64,000 bases of DNA, taken from Gymnodinialimonas sp. 202GB13-11 (GTDB lineage Bacteria; Pseudomonadota; Alphaproteobacteria; Rhodobacterales; Rhodobacteraceae). Shown here piece by piece: positions 36,155 to 44,162 of the stretch; position 1 is the first letter of the stretch; each line of letters begins with the position of its first letter. A model generated the notes under the pieces. The model had not been told where the DNA came from, searched no databases, and saw nothing but the letters and a program-made list of their open reading frames with translations. The position numbers and the translations under genes were made by a program. Where the stretch lies: contig NZ_JBFRBH010000001.1 in NCBI RefSeq assembly GCF_040932485.1, positions 1,798,001 to 1,862,000 of the forward strand. Direction: 5' to 3'.

Positions 36155-37107
36155 TCTGCAGCCTCCCGCACAGGTTCCCATTCCACGGTTTCGCGGCGCT
36201 GGTAGTCAGTGAACCAATCCGGGTCTGTCCGGTGTTCGACTCGCCCATCCGCATGAATGCGTGCAACGGCGCGGCGGGACGATAGGCAGAAGGCATGAAC
36301 GCTCATCGGCATCCCGCCTGTATGGCAGTAACCCACTTCAATATTGCAGTCTATCACCATGTTTTTGCCTACAAATCCCATGGCGCCCATGCCGATGGAA
36401 TTTCCGAGTTCCTTGAACTCATCCTCCATCTCGGCAATGCGCGGATCGGAGTTTCGGCTGCCCACGGTGCGCAGGATCGAGGCCCGTTTTCCAAGCACCA
36501 TGCAGGTATCCTTGGACCCACCCAGACCGATCCCAATGATAGCAGGCTGGCACGCAAGGCCACGCTTACCGAACGCCATAAGGCTGTCGAGGTAGAACCG
36601 TTTGATCCCTTGAATGCCATCGGAGGGAAACAGCATCCGGTAGTCGGTGCCAAAAAGCCCACCTTTATGCACGGTGATCAGATCAACCCACTCCCCTTCG
36701 GGCTCGAACCCATATTCGATCTCGGGCGCGCCGATGCCGACATTGTTGTCATGGTCCGTGCGCCACAGCGGATGCACACGATTGGGCCGCAGCGGAACAC
36801 CATTCGTGGCGCTCGCCGTTGCCCGCCGCAACGCCGCCTCAAGTGCCACCATGCCGCCTTCAACGCGCGCCTCATTTCCCATCTTCACAAACCAACGCGG
36901 CACGCCGGTATCCCCACACATCGCGCGTCGGTCTTCCTTGGCGGCTTCGTAATTGTCGAGCATCGCTTTCAACACGAACGACGACAGGTCGCCATCTTCG
37001 GTCTGAGCCGCCTTCTTCAAGCCGTCGAGGTAATCCTGAGGGATCTCGATTGCCGCCTTGTCCATAAGGGTTTCAGCCGTCTCTTGTATCAGCTTGATCG
37101 GTATCAT
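36151..37107 (-). CDS. Class I fumarase/tartrate dehydratase alpha subunit
   Basis: 318 residues of the N-terminal Fe-S domain of class I hydratases. The likely three cluster-ligand cysteines are in MCGDTGVPRWFV, LACQPAIIG and DCNIEVGYCHTGGMP. The split alpha/beta arrangement is that of TtdAB-like and thermophile fumarases rather than the single-chain FumA. Such enzymes are oxygen-sensitive compared with class II fumarase. It overlaps the flavoprotein gene stop by four bases, which ties it to the reductase-like complex encoded upstream. Confidence 0.92.
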   Translation of the reverse strand: MIPIKLIQETAETLMDKAAIEIPQDYLDGLKKAAQTEDGDLSSFVLKAMLDNYEAAKEDRRAMCGDTGVPRWFVKMGNEARVEGGMVALEAALRRATASATNGVPLRPNRVHPLWRTDHDNNVGIGAPEIEYGFEPEGEWVDLITVHKGGLFGTDYRMLFPSDGIQGIKRFYLDSLMAFGKRGLACQPAIIGIGLGGSKDTCMVLGKRASILRTVGSRNSDPRIAEMEDEFKELGNSIGMGAMGFVGKNMVIDCNIEVGYCHTGGMPMSVHAFCLSSRRAVARIHADGRVEHRTDPDWFTDYQRRETVEWEPVREAAE

Positions 37108-38855
37108 TGTGCTGCCACCAATGTTTCGGGTTCGCCATCGGGCAAGATCGTCTCACCCGGGCGAACGATGGTGAATTGAACGGGCTCACGGGTGACATCG
37201 ACCGTGCCGCCCTTCATCTGAGCCACCGTGAAATCGCTGTTTTCCAACCCGCCGTCATCCGGGAAATCCTCGCGGAAATGCGCGCCGCGTGAGTTTTCAC
37301 GAGCAATCCCGGCCTTGGTGATGACCTCGGAGATATCGCAGAGCGAGCGGAGGTTCAGCCAATCGTGCCAGGTCAGGTTGAACGCAAGGTTGCTGTCATC
37401 AACGCCGACATCCATCAACGCGTCCGAGACTTTTGCGATCCCGTCGAGGCCACGTTTCATCCCCGCTTCGGTGCGCATCACGCCGACCTCGTCCCACATG
37501 ACCTCCTGCAACTCCTTTCGCAGGGGCAGGATCAGATCAGGGGTCTTGGACATGGGGTAAACCGCCCGCGCAACCTCGGCCTGAAGCACCTCTTCATCCG
37601 GATCACGCAAGGACATGCCGCGAACGTCAGCGCCCATCGTATCACCCGCAATGCCGCCATAAACCGTTGAATTTGCAACACCATTCCCGCCGAGCCTGTT
37701 CGAGCCGTGGGCACCGCCAGCATCCTCCCCGGCAACATAAAGCCCCTCCATCTCGGTCCGCGTGTCCACGTCAACGACAACGCCGCCCATGAAGTAATGG
37801 GCCGTTGGCACGACCTCCACCTTTCCGCCTGCCAGGTCGAAACCGCTATCCGCACAGCGCTTGACCATACCCTTGAACTTCTTGGCCACCCAATCTGGGC
37901 CAAGGTGGGACATCGAAATGAAGACGCCCTCCTGCTCCGGATTGTTGTTCTTGCGCATCTCGGCGTAGATCCCGCGGCTCACCACGTCGCGGGTCGCGCG
38001 CTCTCCCTTGCCGTCATAGTCGAACATGAACCGCTGACCCGAGTGGTTGATCAGTTGCCCACCTGCCCCGCGCAGCCCTTCCTCCAAAACGGTGCCAGTC
38101 ATCCGCGTGTGGTCGCCCGCCAGAAGGCCCGTGGGGTGGAACTGCACCATCTCCATATCGCGCAAGCGCAGGCCCGCGCGCAAAGCCATGGCGAGGCCGT
38201 CCATCGTCTTGTCACCTGACGGCGTATGATACTTGTACATCGTCGGGCCACCACCTGTGGCCATCAGCACCGTCTTCGCGCGCACAAAGCGGAAGCCACC
38301 CGTCCTCATGTCGATCATCAAGACGCCCGCCAGCGCCGATCCGTCTTTCGTTGGGATCAGTCCAATCGCGCGGTGCTCCTGCAGCTTCTCAACACCACTC
38401 GCCAGCACCTTCTCCATCAAGCGGTTGATGATCTCGATGCCAGTCAGGTCGCCCTTATGCACCGTGCGATCCGCCGTTTGCCCCGCAAAGGCCTTTTGAT
38501 GCAGCGAGCCGTCCGGGTTTCGGTCAAAGAAACAGCCAACCTCGTTCTCCAACTCACGAATGCGCACCACGGCTTGTTCGCACAGCCGCCAAGCCATGTC
38601 CTGATTGGGCAGCCACTTGCCGCCGTTGATGGTATCCATGAAGTGCCGCTCGACGGTATCGCCACCACCCAGCGCCACGTTATATCCGCCCTGCACCATC
38701 CGTGTGCAGCCGCATTTGCCGATCAACCCTTTGACGGCAATTGTGATTTTCGTGCCCTCAGGCGCGGTCTGTTGTGCGTGGAGCGCCGCGAAAAGACCCG
38801 CACCTCCGGTGCCGAGGATCAGGATATCCGTGTCATGCCGTTCAATCGCAACCAT
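37104..38855 (-). CDS. Succinate dehydrogenase/fumarate reductase-like flavoprotein
   Basis: 583 residues from the ATG at 38855 (MVAIERHDTDILIL). The FAD-binding GTGGAGLFAA lies near residues 16-25. Substrate-site motifs are VQFHPTGLLAG, PTAHYFMGG and GSNRLGGNGVANSTVYG. At the position where SdhA/FrdA bind FAD covalently (RSHTVSAQGG in E. coli) this protein reads KCGCTRMVQGG, so the His is replaced by Cys50. Covalent flavinylation is thus doubtful. With its own Fe-S subunit and two membrane anchors it forms a quinone-linked complex distinct from the canonical Sdh expected elsewhere in the genome. Confidence 0.9.
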   Translation of the reverse strand: MVAIERHDTDILILGTGGAGLFAALHAQQTAPEGTKITIAVKGLIGKCGCTRMVQGGYNVALGGGDTVERHFMDTINGGKWLPNQDMAWRLCEQAVVRIRELENEVGCFFDRNPDGSLHQKAFAGQTADRTVHKGDLTGIEIINRLMEKVLASGVEKLQEHRAIGLIPTKDGSALAGVLMIDMRTGGFRFVRAKTVLMATGGGPTMYKYHTPSGDKTMDGLAMALRAGLRLRDMEMVQFHPTGLLAGDHTRMTGTVLEEGLRGAGGQLINHSGQRFMFDYDGKGERATRDVVSRGIYAEMRKNNNPEQEGVFISMSHLGPDWVAKKFKGMVKRCADSGFDLAGGKVEVVPTAHYFMGGVVVDVDTRTEMEGLYVAGEDAGGAHGSNRLGGNGVANSTVYGGIAGDTMGADVRGMSLRDPDEEVLQAEVARAVYPMSKTPDLILPLRKELQEVMWDEVGVMRTEAGMKRGLDGIAKVSDALMDVGVDDSNLAFNLTWHDWLNLRSLCDISEVITKAGIARENSRGAHFREDFPDDGGLENSDFTVAQMKGGTVDVTREPVQFTIVRPGETILPDGEPETLVAAQ

Positions 38856-38856
38856 C

Positions 38857-39198
38857 TCACACCGCCTGTAGGAAAAACGCGCCCGCAATCAGGAACGACA
38901 CAGCCGCCGCCCCAGCTGCCAGCGACTTCTGCGCAGGGCGCCAAGGCAGCCATTCCAGCGCCAGCAAACGCAGCCCGCCGAACATGTGGACCGCTAGAAG
39001 GAAGACGAGGCCGAATTCCGCGACCTTTACCGTGGTCGCCTCTGTCATCGCAAGAAATCCGTCAAGGCGCCCCGGCTCAGACACGGCCATGGCCAGCACC
39101 CAGAAATGCAGTGGCAAGAATGCCGCCAAAGCCACGCCCGACAGGCGATGCACGATGTAAGCAATCCAAAGCGGATGGGCACGCGCCGGGGCCTTCAT
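38857..39198 (-). CDS. SdhC-like cytochrome b membrane anchor
   Basis: 113 residues from the ATG at 39198 (MKAPARAHPLWIAYIVHRLSGVALA). The HRLSGVALAAFLPLHFW segment is the SdhC family signature near the quinone site. Three membrane helices are visible. His in FLLAVHMFGGLRL is a candidate heme b ligand. An upstream extension to 39312 overlaps the next gene and is rejected. The start overlaps the neighbouring anchor stop by four bases. Confidence 0.85.
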   Translation of the reverse strand: MKAPARAHPLWIAYIVHRLSGVALAAFLPLHFWVLAMAVSEPGRLDGFLAMTEATTVKVAEFGLVFLLAVHMFGGLRLLALEWLPWRPAQKSLAAGAAAVSFLIAGAFFLQAV

Positions 39199-39539
39199 GC
39201 GCCTACTCCCGCAAATGTCACGGCCCATACTGCCCGTGCGCCAAGCGCAAAGAAGGCAAGGCCCATGCCCCACATCAACACATCCAGCGCCCGGCCCGAA
39301 ACCTTGCCCCATTCATGGGCAATCACCCGCAAGCCAATCGCGCCGTGGATGGAGACCGCCACCACGAAAAGACCGTAGAATAGGAACCACAGGATCGAGC
39401 CTTGGGTGCGCCCGAGGATTTCTGCCGCCGAAAGCCCGCCTTGGATCGCGTAGATCATCACCGCAATATGACCCAACACGAACGGCCCCATAAAAAGCGC
39501 CGTGATGCGCTGCGCCATGTATAGCCTCAGCCCTAACAT
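39195..39539 (-). CDS. SdhD-like membrane anchor
   Basis: 114 residues with three predicted membrane helices. SIHGAIGLRVIAHEW contains a His placed like a heme or quinone ligand in SdhD/FrdD-type anchors. Its ATG shares its last base with the TGA stop of the upstream Fe-S subunit gene at 39539, so translation is coupled. Similarity to canonical SdhD is limited, so identification rests on size, topology and position. Confidence 0.78.
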   Translation of the reverse strand: MLGLRLYMAQRITALFMGPFVLGHIAVMIYAIQGGLSAAEILGRTQGSILWFLFYGLFVVAVSIHGAIGLRVIAHEWGKVSGRALDVLMWGMGLAFFALGARAVWAVTFAGVGA

Positions 39540-40249
39540 CAGCGCCGCCTCCGAAAGAAATCCTTCGCAGTTTCCCGCTTGAGGCCGGCTATAGCGGACA
39601 TCGGATCAAGCTCGTTCGGGCAATAGGCCGTGCAGGACCCCATCGAATGGCAGTTATGGCACCCGCCTGTGCCACTGACCGCATCCAGAATGTTCTGCCG
39701 TGCCTCATCTTTTGCGTCATTCAGCAAGGTCCAGGCCCGCTGCAACGCCGCAGGCCCCAAATAATCCGCATTCCCGGCAACCGTATCGCACGCCGCATAG
39801 CAGACCGAGCAGTTGATGCACTCGATCCCTGCATTCGCCTCAACCCGTGCGGCGCTGTCCGCATCAACAGGGGCAATCGGATCATCCCGCGTCAGCGCGC
39901 CATGGTGCACCCCTTCCGCTGCCACCCATTTATCGAAGAACGGGTCCATATCGACCGCTAGATCCTTGATAACAGGCAGATTTCGCAGGGGCGCGATATG
40001 GATGCTATCGCCGTCCGTCACCTTTGACACATGCGTACGGCAAGTCCAGCGCGGCACGTCGTTGACCATCATCGCGCAGCTTCCGCACATCCCTACGCGG
40101 CAGGCAAAGCGATAACTCAGCGTCGGATCGGTGTTTTGCTGCAACCAACTAACCACATCCAGAACCGTCTGATTGTCGTAAGCCGGAACCTCAAACCGCT
40201 CCGCTCCCCCGTCACGGTCAATGGTCACGTTCAAAACGCCCTCAGACAT
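39539..40249 (-). CDS. Succinate dehydrogenase/fumarate reductase-like iron-sulfur subunit
   Basis: 236 residues. The [2Fe-2S] ligands are in CRVGMCGSC with a later Cys. The [4Fe-4S] motif is CINCSVCYAACD, where the usual Pro after the fourth Cys is Asp. The [3Fe-4S] motif is CHSMGSCTAYCP, with spacing as in SdhB/FrdB. It is the first gene of the six-gene operon and starts 61 bp from the divergent nitroreductase gene. Confidence 0.92.
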   Translation of the reverse strand: MSEGVLNVTIDRDGGAERFEVPAYDNQTVLDVVSWLQQNTDPTLSYRFACRVGMCGSCAMMVNDVPRWTCRTHVSKVTDGDSIHIAPLRNLPVIKDLAVDMDPFFDKWVAAEGVHHGALTRDDPIAPVDADSAARVEANAGIECINCSVCYAACDTVAGNADYLGPAALQRAWTLLNDAKDEARQNILDAVSGTGGCHNCHSMGSCTAYCPNELDPMSAIAGLKRETAKDFFRRRR

Positions 40250-40309
40250 CTTTGCTCCGCTACTTGGCTTGGCTTACCGTGGCTCTACACTGAAAGCGCG
40301 TCTTAATGA

Positions 40310-41164
40310 ATGAGAATTATTGTGACAGATAGCGTAAGTAATACTAACGAAAATCCACTTCAGGCCTCGCTGGATGCGCGATTTGAGGACGCACCGCCAA
40401 CGCAGATGCGGCCAGAATTGGAAACCATGGCGCGTCGCGGCTCCTGCCGTCATTTCACCGATAAGGCCGTTGACCCCGCATTGCTACGCACGCTCAGCGC
40501 CATCGCCCTGTCTTCGCCAACCAAAAGCGACCTGCAGCAGCGCGACATCATCCTGCTTGAAGACCCCGACCGGCGCGCACGCCTTGCCGCGCTTGTGGGC
40601 GGGCAGGATTGGGTCGCGCAGGCCCCCATGCTCGCGGTGTTCTGCGGCAACAACCGACGTCAGCGCCTGTTGCACGAACAGGCCAACATCCCCTTCGCGA
40701 ACGATCATTTCGATGCAGTCTTCAACGCTGCCTGTGACGCGGCCATTGCGTTGGGGGCGTTCACGTCTGCCGCAGACGCCATCGGCTTGGGCACCTGCCC
40801 GATCAGCGCAGTTCGGAACGAGGCGCGCGCTGTCGCCGACCTTCTCGATTTACCCGACCACGTCTTCCCATTTGCAGGGCTGGCGATCGGTTGGCCGAAG
40901 CACCCGCCCCGCATTGCCAAACGCCTGCCCCTATCCGTCACCGTTCACACGGACCGATACCAGGAAACCGACCTTCCAGAGGCCATCGCTCGCTACGACG
41001 CCGACCGCGCCGCGGCCCAACCCTACCGGAGCCAACGTTTCGTTGAGACCTTCGGCGAAGCGGACCCTTACACATGGTCCGAAGACAAGATGCGCCAATA
41101 CAGCCAGCCAGAGCGGGCCGATTTCGGGGCCTATATCCGCTCCATCGGGTTCAAACTCGACTAG
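40310..41164 (+). CDS. Nitroreductase family protein (NfsA-like)
   Basis: About 284 residues. ARRGSCRHFTDKAVD and IALSSPTKSDLQQRD are the FMN-binding N-terminal segments of the nitroreductase family, and GLGTCPISAVRN the later conserved loop. The family uses NAD(P)H to reduce nitro groups, quinones or enones. The start is uncertain: ATG at 40310 and GTG at 40322 lack a clear Shine-Dalgarno, and ATG at 40406 directly before the conserved part is possible. It diverges from the reductase-like operon. The stop codon overlaps the alcohol dehydrogenase gene end on the opposite strand. Confidence 0.8.
   Translation: MRIIVTDSVSNTNENPLQASLDARFEDAPPTQMRPELETMARRGSCRHFTDKAVDPALLRTLSAIALSSPTKSDLQQRDIILLEDPDRRARLAALVGGQDWVAQAPMLAVFCGNNRRQRLLHEQANIPFANDHFDAVFNAACDAAIALGAFTSAADAIGLGTCPISAVRNEARAVADLLDLPDHVFPFAGLAIGWPKHPPRIAKRLPLSVTVHTDRYQETDLPEAIARYDADRAAAQPYRSQRFVETFGEADPYTWSEDKMRQYSQPERADFGAYIRSIGFKLD
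40311..40325. promoter_or_regulatory. Fur/Iron-Rhodo-like palindrome
   Basis: TGAGAATTATTGTGA is an imperfect 7-1-7 palindrome close to the Fur-type consensus TGATAATNATTATCA. It lies upstream of the Fe-S operon start and at the start of the nitroreductase gene. This is a weak call from similarity alone. Confidence 0.3.
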
Positions 41165-42195
41165 GCTGCGAAGTCGGTGATCACGGCCGTACCGGGCGAA
41201 GTAGGCCCCCTCATGGCGTGCAATTCCGCACTCGCCCCCGAAAGCGGCACCTCCCGTGCCACCATGGGGGAGATATCGACGGCCCGGCGTTGAATCATCT
41301 CAAGCAGGCTGGGATATTTCCACGACGGCATCCCGCGTGTACCAAAGAAAGACAGCTGCTTAGCGTAGATGGCGCGCATGTTCACCTCCATCATGCCGCT
41401 GCCCGCCGGCATTCCAACCTGCACGTGTCGGCCCAAAATCCGCAAACACTCCAAAGACGCATTGGTCGTCGGCCCAATCCCCAGTGCCTCGATAGAGACG
41501 TGAGCACCACCGCTCGTAATATCGCGGATCGCTTCAGCGGCGTTTCCATTGGCGGCGTTTACCACAGCCTCCGCCCCATGGGCGGTCGCATGTTCCAGCT
41601 TTTCGTCCACGACATCGACGGCCACCACGCGTGCGCCCAATGCCCGCGCCAAAAGCAGTGTCGCCAGACCAATCCCTCCGGTTCCGTGGACGGCCACCCA
41701 CTCCCCCGCCCGCACCTGCGCGCGGTCGGTCAAGGCATGCCAGGCCGTTGTCACGCGGCACCCCAGCCCCGCCGCCAGGGCAGGTGAAATGCTGTCAGGC
41801 AACGCCACAAGGTTATGATCGAACGGGACCGACACGAATTGCGCGTAAGCCCCGGGCGTGCCGAACCCAGGCGTAATCTGATTGGCGCACGCGTTTGAAA
41901 CGCCCGTCGCGCAGGATGGGCAGGTGCCGCAGGCAAGGATAAACGGCGCGATCAGCCGGTCGCCGATCCGATGGCGCGCTTGCGGGCCAGCTTCTACGAC
42001 CGTTCCGCAGTACTCGTGGCCAAGAATGGAGCCTTTGCCCACCTTAGGATGCTCCCCCACCCAGCCATGGAAATCGGAACGGCAAACGCCACAAGCAGCA
42101 ACTTCCAGAACGACGCCGTTGTCCGGGCACGCGGGATCGTCGACCGTTTCAATCGACAGGTCCTCACTAAAGTCACGAATGACGGCTGCACGCAT
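41161..42195 (-). CDS. Zinc-dependent alcohol dehydrogenase
   Basis: 344 residues of the medium-chain dehydrogenase family. The catalytic zinc ligands are Cys38 in CGVCRSD, His60-Glu61 in GHEYCG and a later Cys. The structural zinc is bound by Cys89, 92, 95 and 103 in LACGTCPSCATGVSNAC. The NAD(P)-binding loop is GTGGIGLATL. It oxidises an alcohol intermediate, substrate unknown. It is convergent with the nitroreductase gene (4-bp overlap) and lies 27 bp after the racemase trio on the same strand, so it is likely part of that operon. Confidence 0.92.
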   Translation of the reverse strand: MRAAVIRDFSEDLSIETVDDPACPDNGVVLEVAACGVCRSDFHGWVGEHPKVGKGSILGHEYCGTVVEAGPQARHRIGDRLIAPFILACGTCPSCATGVSNACANQITPGFGTPGAYAQFVSVPFDHNLVALPDSISPALAAGLGCRVTTAWHALTDRAQVRAGEWVAVHGTGGIGLATLLLARALGARVVAVDVVDEKLEHATAHGAEAVVNAANGNAAEAIRDITSGGAHVSIEALGIGPTTNASLECLRILGRHVQVGMPAGSGMMEVNMRAIYAKQLSFFGTRGMPSWKYPSLLEMIQRRAVDISPMVAREVPLSGASAELHAMRGPTSPGTAVITDFAA

Positions 42196-42222
42196 AGGAC
42201 CACTCCCCCTTTTGGCCTTGTC

Positions 42223-43008
42223 TTAAACCGCAGAACTTAGATCTGAGCTTTGCCCGTTTGTGCGCAAAACGTCGGCATTAAACAACCGACCCGGCGCCTC
42301 CGCCCGCGCCGAAAGGCCCGTATGGCGCAGCATGTCCCACGCCAGCACAAGATTGCTCGACAAGACAGGAAGGCCGGTCGCGTCTTCGATGTCTTCAATC
42401 AAATCCAGCGTCCGAAGGTTGGTGCAGGACAGAAAGATCGCGTCACACTTCGCTTTCCTTGCGACCGCCATGGCCCCGTCACTCACTGAGTCCGGCGCGA
42501 TGCGCACCACCTGCGCCTCCAGCTGTTCGTCGAAACTTCCAAAGGCCGGAATGTCCAAACCCCTGCTTTCCAATTCATTCATCAATCGCTCAGACACCGA
42601 CGCGACATAGGGGCTTACAAACGCCAGCTTGCGCACCTGCAAAGCCTCGCACGCGGCCAAGAGGGCCGAGACGGGCTGCGTCACGACGCGGCTGTTGCAC
42701 TTCGAACGGACAAGATCAGTGATCCGATCCACACCGATCTGGGCCGTGCCAGACGTGCAGCCATAGCCCACCACCGAAAACGAAGCGGCCCGCGGGAACA
42801 GAGATACAGCGCGCGACAGCTCTGGCTCCATCGCTGCGAGCGTTTCCGGCGTGACATCCTCGGCCGACGGGATACGCGTGACCAGCAGTTCCACGCTGTC
42901 GGGCAGAAGCTGGCGCATATCCCGTTCGATGGTTTCATCGGATTGCAGCGCCACAAGACCAAGTTGCGGCGGCATCTGGTCGACCAAAGTGTAGGGAAGC
43001 GCGCTCAT
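42223..43008 (-). CDS. Asp/Glu racemase superfamily protein (maleate isomerase/EutA-like)
   Basis: 261 residues with the two catalytic Cys positions of the superfamily, Cys84 in VVGYGCTSGTAQ and Cys195 in IFLSCTNLRTL. The group includes maleate isomerase, arylmalonate decarboxylase and EutA, which is found in ectoine-utilisation clusters. It is coupled to the M24 peptidase gene by a 4-bp overlap. An isomerisation or ring-strain-type step on a dicarboxylate or amino acid is expected. Confidence 0.85.
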   Translation of the reverse strand: MSALPYTLVDQMPPQLGLVALQSDETIERDMRQLLPDSVELLVTRIPSAEDVTPETLAAMEPELSRAVSLFPRAASFSVVGYGCTSGTAQIGVDRITDLVRSKCNSRVVTQPVSALLAACEALQVRKLAFVSPYVASVSERLMNELESRGLDIPAFGSFDEQLEAQVVRIAPDSVSDGAMAVARKAKCDAIFLSCTNLRTLDLIEDIEDATGLPVLSSNLVLAWDMLRHTGLSARAEAPGRLFNADVLRTNGQSSDLSSAV

Positions 43009-44162
43009 ATCACTCTCATCTCGCGGGTCTCACGCTGGCTCAGGCAAACGGGCCCGTTCTCACGGATCACGATGTCTTCTTCGTGGACAAGTATTTTCCC
43101 GCCCCCCACCGCCACACTTGGCTCCAGGGTAAGGACCATACCGGGCTCCAGCACCGTCTGGTCCGCCGGTATGATCGACGGACCCTCGGTCAACTGCATC
43201 CCCAGTCCATGTCCCAGGCGACCGGCATCTGAAGGCGCTCCACCATCGCTGACAACCGTGTTCATGGCGTGGAAGATATCACAGAAGCGAGCACCGGGCT
43301 TCGCCGCATCCAGCCCCGCGTCTATTGCTTCAATCAGCCGCGAATGCCCCATTTTCACCGCCTCCGCTGGCGCGCCGACACTGAAATTTCGGTCGAAATC
43401 GCTGAAATACCCGTCGCGGATCACGCCGGTATCCAGCATCAAGACATCGCCCACCCGCAAAGGCGCGTTCGTCGCCGGAGAGATCACATCATTATATCCG
43501 CCCTGCCCGGCGGCCCCCGCCAGGTAAGGCACCCAATCCGCCCCCTCGTCCAGACAAAGCATCTGAAAGCGGCGGAACACCTCGGACAGGGCCACGCCTA
43601 CGCGCGCGATTTCACCCACCCGATTGAACGCCCGATCAGCAACACCGACAGCCGCCGTGATCTTGGCAATCTCGGCTTCCGATTTCACCATACGCAGCCG
43701 CCACGTAATTTCGTCATCCGGCACAAGCCGACGCGACCCAAGTGCGGCTTCCAGCGCCTCCATTCCGGCGCGCGGCATACGCACATGGCTTTCCAGATGC
43801 GCCGCCAGCCCAATCCGGCCACCTTCCGGAACAAGCTCTCGCAGCGTCTCAACCAGCAACCCAATCCCATCATCGTCATAGTCCGGCGACGCCCAGGTTC
43901 GGATGTCATCGACCCAAGTCTGTTGCATCAGATGCGTACCGATGGAGGGGATCACGGCAATTGGCGCACCTGTCGCTGGCAGAACCACAAACCAAGGCCG
44001 TGTGGGGCTTTCCCAAAACCGCGTCAGAAAACCAGTATAGTATCGAACCTCAACCTCGGTTGTCAGCAGGAGCGCATCCAGCCCCGTCTCCGCCATCAGC
44101 GACTGGGCTTTGGTACAACGGGATCGGAACTCCTCATCCGGAAACCCACGCGGAACTGTCAT
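43005..44162 (-). CDS. M24 family peptidase/hydrolase (creatinase, DoeA-like)
   Basis: 385 residues. The N-terminal creatinase-type domain is followed by the pita-bread catalytic domain. All five metal ligands are present: Asp in MLDTGVIRDGYFSDFDRNF (two), His in GHGLGMQL, Glu in VLTLEPSV and Glu in LVHEEDIV. Relatives include Xaa-Pro aminopeptidase, creatinase and ectoine hydrolase. With a PLP lyase and an EutA-like racemase as overlapping neighbours, hydrolysis of a small cyclic or amide-bonded nitrogen compound is more likely than peptide trimming. Confidence 0.87.
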   Translation of the reverse strand: MTVPRGFPDEEFRSRCTKAQSLMAETGLDALLLTTEVEVRYYTGFLTRFWESPTRPWFVVLPATGAPIAVIPSIGTHLMQQTWVDDIRTWASPDYDDDGIGLLVETLRELVPEGGRIGLAAHLESHVRMPRAGMEALEAALGSRRLVPDDEITWRLRMVKSEAEIAKITAAVGVADRAFNRVGEIARVGVALSEVFRRFQMLCLDEGADWVPYLAGAAGQGGYNDVISPATNAPLRVGDVLMLDTGVIRDGYFSDFDRNFSVGAPAEAVKMGHSRLIEAIDAGLDAAKPGARFCDIFHAMNTVVSDGGAPSDAGRLGHGLGMQLTEGPSIIPADQTVLEPGMVLTLEPSVAVGGGKILVHEEDIVIRENGPVCLSQRETREMRVI

